A stretch of DNA of 46,339 nucleotides from Gammaproteobacteria bacterium (GTDB lineage: Bacteria > Pseudomonadota > Gammaproteobacteria > GCA-001735895), in assembly GCA_024225395.1 (NCBI GenBank), contig JAAEMR010000099.1, positions 1 to 46,339 on the forward strand. Reading direction: 5' to 3'. The first letter of the stretch is position 1. Each line of letters starts with the position of its first letter. Below, piece by piece: positions 1 to 7,190 of this stretch. The notes under the pieces were generated by a model that was not told the DNA's origin, did not search any database, and saw only the letters and a program-made list of their open reading frames with translations. The translations under genes were made by a program, and so were the position numbers.

Positions 1-1348
1 AATCACTCACTGCATTGCCATCGCTATCAACTCCTGTTCCATTCAGGGTTACAGCATCCTCTTCATTGACAGTTTGATCCTGACCGGCATCTGCTGTTGG
101 TGGGTTACCGGTAGACGGTGGAGGTGCTGGAGGATCAATTACCGGAGCCGCAGCAACACTGATCACAACCTGCGCAGTATCTTCCCCTCCTCTATTATCT
201 GAAGCGGTATAAGTGAAAACTGTATTCCCGGTAAATCCAGCTGAAGGAGTGAATGTGTAATTACCGTTTGAAACTTCTGTAACAGTACCATTTGCTGGTT
301 GAGTAATTCCCGCGACGACCAGTTGATCGCCATCAGGATCAATATCATTTGCAAGCACATTGTTTAAATTAATTGAAACACCACTAATCGTAGACGCTGA
401 ATCGTCAACGGCCGAGGGAGCAGCATTAGAGCCTGGAACAGCCAGAACTTCTTCATTTACTTCAACAATATCCTCAACTGCTGTGACCGCATAAGCCGCA
501 AAGTTATTATTTCGAAATCGTTGTATAGACTGGTTAAGGTTAATACTGGCGGGGAAATTCTGGTTAACACCGTTCACCGAAACCTGAAAGGCATTACCGA
601 GGTATTGACCATTTAGAATCCCATCCGACATATCTTTAACCATGCCCATCATGATTTGATAGTCAGGAACAGGTTGACCAAGAAGAATAGCGGCAGTGTT
701 TAGCGCATTAGCAACTCCACCCAGGTACATGGCATATTCAATAGAATCCAGGCTGTCGCTGGTTGAAGGAGATAAAGGGTTAGCGGCTGCAACGGTAAAA
801 GGATCAAATCCCAGTGCTAATTTAGCTGTATTTCGATTATTGTTGAGTACAGCCTGAAAGTTATTAGATGTTTCAGCGATACATTTATCAAGCAAAGCGC
901 TAGTCAGCATGGTAACCGAAGCACTTGTAGTTTGAGGGAACAAAATACCTTTCAGTGACTCATTTGGAGCCAGGGTAATCGTTCGTTTATTGACAGCAGG
1001 ATCAGCTTCATCAATATAGCTCCCCCCTGATACAACAATGAGAGTCGCCTCAGTGGGTGCAGTTGGAAAACTAACCTGCCATTGACCATTAGTATCGGTG
1101 GTTGTCGTTGCCAGTGCTACTCCTGTGGGTGAACCTGTATTATCGAGTGCATATATTTCAACGGAGGCATTCTGAATGGGGCCTTTACTGGCAACACCCG
1201 AAACCTGAAAGGTATTTTCCTGCAGAGAAGTTACGGGCTCAAGATTATTTGAAACAGCATTTTCATCAACAGATGATGATTGCTGATTACAAGCAGAGAC
1301 CAGCAGTAATAAAGTTAAAGAGGAAATTAAGCGTTTAGAGAAATCCAT
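1..1348 (-). CDS. Large surface lipoprotein with Ig/cadherin-like and PKD-like repeats (3' end beyond window)
   Basis: The frame opens at ATG 1348-1346 and stays open to base 1, so only about 449 N-terminal residues are seen. The N-terminus is a lipoprotein signal peptide with lipobox LVSAC, so the mature protein should start at a lipidated Cys. A carboxypeptidase-regulatory-like segment follows (VSGVASKGPIQNASVEIYA), then an alpha-rich stretch of unknown fold. Next come a cadherin/tandem-95-type Ig repeat (VLANDIDPDGD ... FTPSAGFTGNTVFTYTASD), a Pro-rich linker and the start of a PKD-like repeat (ADAGQDQTVNEEDAVTLNG). This is the architecture of long surface adhesins. It lies 11 nt after the FecR-domain gene, with TGAGG upstream of the ATG as a ribosome site, so it is probably the third gene of that operon. 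It may be exported to the surface by the Slam-like protein two genes upstream; that is inference. The ligand is unknown. Confidence 0.8.
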   Translation of the reverse strand, partial: MDFSKRLISSLTLLLLVSACNQQSSSVDENAVSNNLEPVTSLQENTFQVSGVASKGPIQNASVEIYALDNTGSPTGVALATTTTDTNGQWQVSFPTAPTEATLIVVSGGSYIDEADPAVNKRTITLAPNESLKGILFPQTTSASVTMLTSALLDKCIAETSNNFQAVLNNNRNTAKLALGFDPFTVAAANPLSPSTSDSLDSIEYAMYLGGVANALNTAAILLGQPVPDYQIMMGMVKDMSDGILNGQYLGNAFQVSVNGVNQNFPASINLNQSIQRFRNNNFAAYAVTAVEDIVEVNEEVLAVPGSNAAPSAVDDSASTISGVSINLNNVLANDIDPDGDQLVVAGITQPANGTVTEVSNGNYTFTPSAGFTGNTVFTYTASDNRGGEDTAQVVISVAAAPVIDPPAPPPSTGNPPTADAGQDQTVNEEDAVTLNGTGVDSDGNAVSD

Positions 1349-1359
1349 AATCACAGGCC

Positions 1360-3021
1360 TCACGGTCTAATAAATGAGGCAGCACCATTGACGGTAGTGC
1401 CTCCGTTTATATCGGCTTCAAGAGAGAAGCCCATACCCGCTCCTGTCGCATTGTTGGTAAAGAAACCGGCTGTACTACCCGTTCCGCTAATGTTTGCATT
1501 CCCTGTATCAACATTGACGTTAGTCATATTTCCGGCAAATCCACCGTTAGCAGTAATATCCATACCGACTCCCTGACCAGTCCATAGCTGGTTATTGGTG
1601 GGTATTGAGACAGCAACGGAGGTATCAACCGTCATATTGGTAAAATTTGCATCTAAAGTAGCACTACCCAAAACACCGACATTTCCATGGTTATCTGTTG
1701 GATTAGTATTTCCTGACCACACAAATGAAGCTGAACCAGCACTGGGCAATGCAATGGCCTGGGACTGATCAGGGCTACTCACCCAGTGTAAGCTTGAAAA
1801 GTTTTGTCCAGTAACAGGACTACCATCTGGCGCTTGAAATTCTGTTAAACCAGCTCCCCAGCGTCCCCAGGCTATTCCTGTTTCAGGATCGAAACCCAGG
1901 TCTATGGTGGAAGATGAGCCGGCGTTATAGACTCCGACAATATCGGGATTATCAATTGATTTATTATCAAACTTCCTTACATCATTTTCCGAGGTAATCA
2001 CAGCAGTACTGAAAGGATTTGAATAAACGGAAGAAATGGAGCCTGCCTGGCCCTGTTTACCATAACTTGAAACCACCATTCGACTACTGGTTATGCCGCC
2101 ATCAGTCAAAGAGAAGGAATCCCCATTTTCAGTTTCAGCAACCTGATCAGTGGCTATATTTTGTTCAATTTGCTCCTGATCTAACTCGACCTGATCAATC
2201 TCTAAATCATCTTTAATAGTATCATCTGTCAGCAGATCGGCAGTATCAGGTTCTACTGCAGCTCTTGAAGCAGTTACAGCGCTTTCAGCAACTGTTTCAG
2301 GTTCTGACTCCTGTGCCTGTTCATCATCAGGATTTGGTGCTCGACTATTAAAGTATAAAAATTCAGGAGCGCTGCTTAGAGCTACAGGGGCCGTAGTAGC
2401 ATCCTTTACATAACCAAATTGCAACTCATCCAGTCCCAGAGTACCCAGGTCGTTGGTCAGGTCTATTCCTCCTTCATTCACTCCAACATAAAGCCCATCG
2501 GCAATAGTGCTACCAGAAGCTAAATTCCCAAATGCCTGATTGCAATCCTGATTACATAAACGTGCCGTATAATCAGTGCCGCGAATACCGATCGTTGCTG
2601 TAGGCGTTCTCATCTTATAGGCACTGCGTAATCGTTTGCCAATAATACCGGTAACCGCCCTGAAGCCACCTCTCAACAATGAAAAAATACCGGTGTCCTG
2701 CTCTTTTGCAGCGCCTAAACTGTAAGATTCAATTTTTACCTCACTGTTTGAACGGAGAGCAATAAAAGCTTTATCAATCATACGCATTTGTACAAGTGAT
2801 CGGCTGGATGTTCTTATTGTTTCTCCAGAATCAACCTGACTTCGTTTAGATAGTTTCCTGGTGACTCCATTAATGTCTTCAGCGGTGACTTCGCCATAGG
2901 CGAAAACAACTCTACCGGCTTCAGCAAAAGCGGATGTACTGGATAACAAGAGTACCAGGCAAATGAATGAGTTACTTATAACATTCATGGAGGAAGTATT
3001 TCTTATGTATAAATGGCTCAT
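1360..3021 (-). CDS. FecR-domain secreted protein with C-terminal TbpB-like beta-barrel domain
   Basis: 553 residues. A signal peptide ends at SAFA (about residue 33), with no lipobox. Residues about 36-160 form a FecR domain (GEVTAEDINGVTRKLSKRSQVDSGETIRT ... then RTPTATIGIRGTDYTARLC). A long acidic, Glu/Gln/Asp-rich linker follows (about 230-300). The last 190 residues are Gly/Asn/Thr-rich beta strands ending in GFFTNNATGAGMGFSLEAD and a terminal AASFIRP, which resembles the 8-strand handle barrel of TbpB and other Slam cargos. FecR here is not the iron-sensing anti-sigma form: there is no N-terminal cytoplasmic domain and no sigma factor nearby. The start codon overlaps the stop of the Slam-like gene (ATGA), which implies translational coupling. 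An internal Met at residue 12 would give a shorter signal peptide, but it has no ribosome site. The cargo role is inferred from the domain and the neighbour. Confidence 0.82.
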   Translation of the reverse strand: MSHLYIRNTSSMNVISNSFICLVLLLSSTSAFAEAGRVVFAYGEVTAEDINGVTRKLSKRSQVDSGETIRTSSRSLVQMRMIDKAFIALRSNSEVKIESYSLGAAKEQDTGIFSLLRGGFRAVTGIIGKRLRSAYKMRTPTATIGIRGTDYTARLCNQDCNQAFGNLASGSTIADGLYVGVNEGGIDLTNDLGTLGLDELQFGYVKDATTAPVALSSAPEFLYFNSRAPNPDDEQAQESEPETVAESAVTASRAAVEPDTADLLTDDTIKDDLEIDQVELDQEQIEQNIATDQVAETENGDSFSLTDGGITSSRMVVSSYGKQGQAGSISSVYSNPFSTAVITSENDVRKFDNKSIDNPDIVGVYNAGSSSTIDLGFDPETGIAWGRWGAGLTEFQAPDGSPVTGQNFSSLHWVSSPDQSQAIALPSAGSASFVWSGNTNPTDNHGNVGVLGSATLDANFTNMTVDTSVAVSIPTNNQLWTGQGVGMDITANGGFAGNMTNVNVDTGNANISGTGSTAGFFTNNATGAGMGFSLEADINGGTTVNGAASFIRP

Positions 3022-4340
3022 GGATGAAACTCACTACGGGCAGTTAACATGATTAAGTTTCTATCATAATCATATATATCAATGTTTGAAGTATTTTCGG
3101 TTTGGCCTATAACACCTTTTAACACCCAGGTTTTATTAACACGCCAACTACTACCAATGGAAAAGTCTAAAAAAGTATCGGTTCTCACCTCAGGGATTTC
3201 AAAAAAAGTACCGTCAAATTCAGACTCAGTGGCTCCCACAGAGGCAAACAAATTAAGTCGATGGGTCACAGGATAAGAAGCAGAGAGCCTTACACCTGTA
3301 TAATCACGTCCATAAGGAGATTCCTCTTCAACTGCACTTTCCTGCCCGGCAATGGCCGCCATTACAACTGACACCCTGCTTTGCCCGGAGAAAACATGAG
3401 CCCAGCTTAGACCGGCTAAATTTTGATCAACATCCTTTATGTCAAAAACTGTTTCATAATTAACCATTCCACTGCGTAGAAATAGTCCCAGTTGATTGGA
3501 AGGTGAAAAGTTATAATTAAACTGACCGGTTAAAGACAGACCCTTATTATTATAATGGCCATCTACATCTGCAGTATAAAATTGCATGGCAACTGAAATG
3601 TCGCTACTGGTACCAATTGATCTGTTGTAACCAGCTAATAAATCATAGTTAAGAGTGCTGGTAAATGATGCATCATTATTTGCCCGGCTATTGACGCTTG
3701 TTTTGAAGAAAAACTTGCTATTAATACTCAATGGTAAATTGTAGCTTATCCCTCCCAGCATAGAGAGAACAGATGACGGGGTTTTTCTACTATCTTCGGT
3801 AAGATCAAAACCCAGAAAATTCTGGGAAGATGTGGCGCTGTTTACATTACTGTCATCACCGAGGCCAAGCTGAAGAAAGCCTTTCCAGCCCTTGCGATTC
3901 TGCAAACTTCTACTTTCAATCGCAGCCAGATATTTATCGACAACTTCTGTAACGCTCCTGGGGGGTGATTGGCTCTGAACAATAACAAATTCACGTTGTG
4001 CACGTGACATTTGCCCCATATCAAAATAAGAGCGTCCCAGTTCTAAACGTGCACCGGCAAAATTTGGTTCGATAGCGAGTACACGTTGAAATGCGAAAAC
4101 AGCAGCGGCAGGTTCACCGGTATCAAGTAACGAGAGACCGTATAAATAGTCATACTCCTTATCACCTGCATATTCTTCTTCATGCGGCTCAAGCAAGTCT
4201 AAAGCTTCTACAGATTGTCCTTTAGCCAGCATGTTTTGAGCTGCAAGTAACAGGCTTTCGTCAACGGCAAATGCCGGGGCAGCCTGTAAAGATAATAACA
4301 TCAGCGAATATATTAAAAGCCCTAGATAATTGCCTTTCAT
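3018..4340 (-). CDS. Slam-like outer-membrane protein (TPR domain plus beta-barrel), candidate type XI secretion translocon
   Basis: 440 residues. A signal peptide ends at PAFA (residue 25). Residues about 27-145 hold TPR-like helices (YDYLYGLSLLDTGEPAAAVFAFQRVLAIEPN, ARLELGRSYFDMGQMSRAQREF, PPRSVTEVVDKYLAAI). From about 155 to the C-terminus run alternating amphipathic strands starting with LQLGLGDDSNVNSATS, the DSNxN signature at the start of DUF560/Slam barrels. The chain ends in an aromatic/His outer-membrane-type strand. Known family role: Slam proteins move lipoproteins or soluble cargo with a TbpB-type barrel across the outer membrane (type XI secretion). Its neighbour, a FecR protein with such a barrel, and the lipoprotein after it are the obvious cargo candidates. 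It is the first gene of the operon behind a CRP-type promoter. It could instead be a plain TPR/porin-like protein of unknown function; only a profile search would settle that. Confidence 0.75.
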   Translation of the reverse strand: MKGNYLGLLIYSLMLLSLQAAPAFAVDESLLLAAQNMLAKGQSVEALDLLEPHEEEYAGDKEYDYLYGLSLLDTGEPAAAVFAFQRVLAIEPNFAGARLELGRSYFDMGQMSRAQREFVIVQSQSPPRSVTEVVDKYLAAIESRSLQNRKGWKGFLQLGLGDDSNVNSATSSQNFLGFDLTEDSRKTPSSVLSMLGGISYNLPLSINSKFFFKTSVNSRANNDASFTSTLNYDLLAGYNRSIGTSSDISVAMQFYTADVDGHYNNKGLSLTGQFNYNFSPSNQLGLFLRSGMVNYETVFDIKDVDQNLAGLSWAHVFSGQSRVSVVMAAIAGQESAVEEESPYGRDYTGVRLSASYPVTHRLNLFASVGATESEFDGTFFEIPEVRTDTFLDFSIGSSWRVNKTWVLKGVIGQTENTSNIDIYDYDRNLIMLTARSEFHP

Positions 4341-4372
4341 TTTACTTATTTAATCCTGATGTTAATTATTAT

Positions 4373-4384
4373 TGGTTATAACCA
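4373..4384. promoter_or_regulatory. 12-bp perfect palindrome in the leader of the Slam-like operon
   Basis: TGGTTATAACCA is a perfect 12-bp palindrome lying about 20-31 nt downstream of the predicted transcription start and 33 nt before the ATG at 4340. It could be an operator for a repressor or a short leader hairpin; nothing more can be said. Confidence 0.35.
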
Positions 4385-4402
4385 GATGAATATTACTGAT
4401 AA

Positions 4403-4452
4403 TCCGATTAACTATACCTTCGATTGTTGATTTTTTTGTGACCCGCGTCACA
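4403..4452 (-). promoter_or_regulatory. Class II CRP/Vfr-type promoter of the Slam-like operon
   Basis: TGTGACCCGCGTCACA at 4437-4452 is an exact match to the CRP half-sites TGTGA-N6-TCACA. On the minus strand a good -10 box, TATAGT, lies at 4416-4411, putting the transcription start near 4404. The site centre (4444.5) is then about 41 bp upstream of the start, the textbook position for class II activation. The only gene this promoter can serve is the one starting at 4340. Which cAMP- or effector-binding CRP/FNR-family regulator binds is not visible here. Confidence 0.7.
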
Positions 4453-4619
4453 CTGTAATATTAATTTAGGTAAATGAGAGAAAGGTAACAGTAAGTACAT
4501 TTTTAATTTCACCAAATAGACTTTCCGGTTAACTGATTGAATTTTTATTAATAAGTTGACCCTGGATTTTACTGATATTTTTGAATGTTTATAATCAAGC
4601 TTACATTCAATTCCAGTAG

Positions 4620-6557
4620 TTATTGATTACGAATTGTTTGCGCAAACTCAAGTGCCTGCTCAAGCTTCGAACACTTTTGCATATCCGGCAGGCTATTGAT
4701 GAAATCTTTACCATAAGGTTTAGTTTTTAACCGGTTATCTGCAATCATCACAATACCGGTATCATTGATATCTCGAATCAACCTGCCGACTCCCTGTCTC
4801 AGGCTAATCGTTGCTTCTGGAATCTGAACATCTTTAAAGGCATTACCGCCACTTTCAGAGACCCGCTGTAAACGACGTTTATACACAGGGTCACCTGGAG
4901 ATTTGAAGGGTAATTTATCAATAATAACCAGTTTTAATTTATCACCTTTAACGTCAACACCTTCCCAGAAACTGCTGGTACCCAGCAGTATTGGATTTTG
5001 CGTTTTTAAGTAAGCACTCATTAACTCACTGCGCTGTTGTTCGCCCTGAATAAAAAGTTTGTTTTTTAGTCGACTGGATAATATTTTGGCCGTCAGTTTA
5101 AGCATTCTATAACTGGTAAATAGAATGAAGCAGTTTCCTTCAGTGGCATTAATTAATTCACAACATTCATTAGCGAAAGTTTGTGCAAAATTATCATGTG
5201 ATGGTTCGGGTAAATTTTCCGGAAGATATAACAAGGCCTGTTTCTGGTAATCGAAAGGACTAATGAACGTAGAACAGTTCATGTCTTCAACGCCTAAACG
5301 TCGAGTAAAATAATCAAAAGACCCATTTGAACTCAGCGTAGCCGAAGTAAAGAAAATGGATTTATACAGACTTTGATCAATTTGCTTGCGAAATTGATCT
5401 GCTATCTCGACAGGAGATATCATCAAACGAAAACTACGATCATTCCATTCGTACCAGGTAACGTCTGAACTTTTGGGCAACATGAAATCATTTAAAAACT
5501 GACTAAAATTTTCCAGCCGGGTAAAACATAAAGCCAGTTCTTTTCCACGAGTCTTTAACACTTCTAACTGTTGCATCAATGTACTCATGACGGCACTTAA
5601 TTCATCAACTGCCAATTTGATATCAGGGGCATGTTGAATATGAGCCCATTCTCCTTTCTGGTTGAATTTACCCAGCACTAACCTGAAATCAGCTATTGTT
5701 TTCTGATTGAGTTTACAGACTTCCTGAACATCCTTGCTATCTTTGGCTTCAATAATTTGTGCCTCAATAATATCTTTCATTAGCAGATCATATTGACGCA
5801 TGGTTAAGCTTCGCCCAAAAAAATGGCTAGCTACATCCGGTAGTTGATGTGCTTCATCAAAAATCAACACATCAACTTCAGGTAGTAATTCACCAAAACC
5901 ATCTTCCTTGAGGGCCTGGTCAGAAAAGAACAGATGATGATTAATGACAATGACGTCTGCATCCTGGGCTTTACGCCTTGCTTTTATGACAAAACAACTT
6001 TTAAAATCCGGACATTCATTGCCCAAACAGTTATCTGCATTTGAAGTCGCGTAAAACCATAAACTGTCATTCTCTGGAATATCTGAAAATTCTGAAATGT
6101 CACCCGTAGAACTGGTTTCAGACCAGCTTTTTAAAGCATCAAAAACCTGTATCAGTTGCCGTGTTTGAAATCGCCTTTGCTGACGGAATTTATTAATACG
6201 AAAGGGACAGCAATAATTACTACGTCCTTTTAAAAGTGCTAACTGTTTACCAGACACGATGGTTTTATTAATTAACGGGATATCCTTTTTGAATAATTGA
6301 TCCTGTAGATTTTTGGTACCGGTTGAAATCAGTATTTTACTGTTTGACAGAAAAGCAGGTACCAGATAGGCAAATGATTTACCGATTCCTGTGCTGGCTT
6401 CTATCACATCACAATCTCGATCAGCAATGGATTTTTGAATTAGCTCAGCCATTGCAAGCTGGCTTTCACGTGCCTGAAAGCCGGGGATGTATTGTTTAAT
6501 GATGCCATCTTCACCAAGTACATCATTAACGTTTAATTCCGAAGCCAGTTTAGCCAT
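4620..6557 (-). CDS. yoaA: YoaA, DinG-type Fe-S ATP-dependent DNA helicase
   Basis: XPD-like superfamily 2 helicase, 645 residues from ATG 6557, or 658 from the in-frame TTG at 6596. The ATG was chosen because E. coli YoaA also starts shortly before the conserved PGFxxRExQ motif, but neither start has a strong ribosome site. Motifs (TTG numbering): Q-like PGFQARESQ (38-46), Walker A EASTGIGKS (66-74), four Fe-S cysteines (C129/C130, C190, C195, C201), DEAH (247-250), VINHHLFF, and C-terminal motifs V/VI (GTSSFWEGVDVKGDKL, RQGVGRLIRD). YoaA unwinds 5'-to-3' and aids tolerance of replication damage with the chi subunit of polymerase III. It is the last gene of a same-strand group with mrcB, but a 246-bp gap separates it from the lipoprotein gene, so it may have its own promoter. 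Confidence 0.93.
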   Translation of the reverse strand: MAKLASELNVNDVLGEDGIIKQYIPGFQARESQLAMAELIQKSIADRDCDVIEASTGIGKSFAYLVPAFLSNSKILISTGTKNLQDQLFKKDIPLINKTIVSGKQLALLKGRSNYCCPFRINKFRQQRRFQTRQLIQVFDALKSWSETSSTGDISEFSDIPENDSLWFYATSNADNCLGNECPDFKSCFVIKARRKAQDADVIVINHHLFFSDQALKEDGFGELLPEVDVLIFDEAHQLPDVASHFFGRSLTMRQYDLLMKDIIEAQIIEAKDSKDVQEVCKLNQKTIADFRLVLGKFNQKGEWAHIQHAPDIKLAVDELSAVMSTLMQQLEVLKTRGKELALCFTRLENFSQFLNDFMLPKSSDVTWYEWNDRSFRLMISPVEIADQFRKQIDQSLYKSIFFTSATLSSNGSFDYFTRRLGVEDMNCSTFISPFDYQKQALLYLPENLPEPSHDNFAQTFANECCELINATEGNCFILFTSYRMLKLTAKILSSRLKNKLFIQGEQQRSELMSAYLKTQNPILLGTSSFWEGVDVKGDKLKLVIIDKLPFKSPGDPVYKRRLQRVSESGGNAFKDVQIPEATISLRQGVGRLIRDINDTGIVMIADNRLKTKPYGKDFINSLPDMQKCSKLEQALEFAQTIRNQ

Positions 6558-6803
6558 GATCCTGGCATCCGTAGCTTGACGAGTATTTGTGGGCAATCTC
6601 AGTGTACCTGGCAGGGTATCGTTTGCAGTTAATGGCTAGCCCCTTAACAAAAACGATTATGCAGCAGGGTGCGCTGAGATTTCTCACCAATATTTGTAGC
6701 GTACTTGAAGTCACACGATGGGTGAATTCAAGGTCAGAATTTATACCTTGCATATCATAATCTTACGTTAGAAATAAGCGGTTAACTATGGTTTTCAGGA
6801 TCA

Positions 6804-7190
6804 TTAACCTTCACACTGTTTTAGCAAGATGTTATTCGCTTTTTGTAAATCTTCATTAAACTGGCTATAAGAAATTGCGCGTTGGATCATTGACCGGCAA
6901 TTGTAAAAATCTTTTAAATGCCAGTAATTTTGAGCCAGATAATGCCAGTTTAACGGGTTCCTCGGCTCTACTTTTATTGCGCGTTGAAGGTATAAAATTG
7001 ATTCCTCAAATTTTAACTGGTTCATTAATTGAATAGCCTTAAGCTGTAATCCATTCAATGCACTTGATGTGGATTTCCTGTCAGCCTTATCGTGATATTG
7101 ATCAGTAACAACAACGGGGGCAGGAACGGTGGAACAGGCTGATAAAAACAAAGCCATGAGTAAAAGAGTTAAAACAGTTTTTGCAGCCAA
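6804..7190 (-). CDS. LpoP-like TPR lipoprotein, likely activator of PBP1B
   Basis: 128 residues. The signal peptide ends in lipobox LSAC, and the residues after the Cys (STVPAPVV) contain no Asp at +2, consistent with outer-membrane sorting. The rest is two to three TPR-like helical hairpins (LKFEESILYLQRAIKVEPRNPLNWHYLAQNYWHLKDFYNCRSMIQRAI). The gene overlaps the 3' end of mrcB by 22 nt in the same operon. In Pseudomonas the TPR lipoprotein LpoP is encoded beside PBP1B and activates it from the outer membrane in place of enterobacterial LpoB. This protein is about half the length of the Pseudomonas one, so the role is inferred from architecture and position rather than from close similarity. 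Confidence 0.75.
   Translation of the reverse strand: MAAKTVLTLLLMALFLSACSTVPAPVVVTDQYHDKADRKSTSSALNGLQLKAIQLMNQLKFEESILYLQRAIKVEPRNPLNWHYLAQNYWHLKDFYNCRSMIQRAISYSQFNEDLQKANNILLKQCEG

Noticed and set aside
1360-3021. FecR as iron-dicitrate anti-sigma regulator
   Set aside because: It has a signal peptide at the N-terminus, no cytoplasmic anti-sigma domain, and no FecI-type sigma factor or TonB receptor in the neighbourhood.
6550-6753. 67-residue frame between the LpoP-like gene and yoaA
   Set aside because: It overlaps the start of yoaA in another frame, has no ribosome site, and its composition does not look coding.
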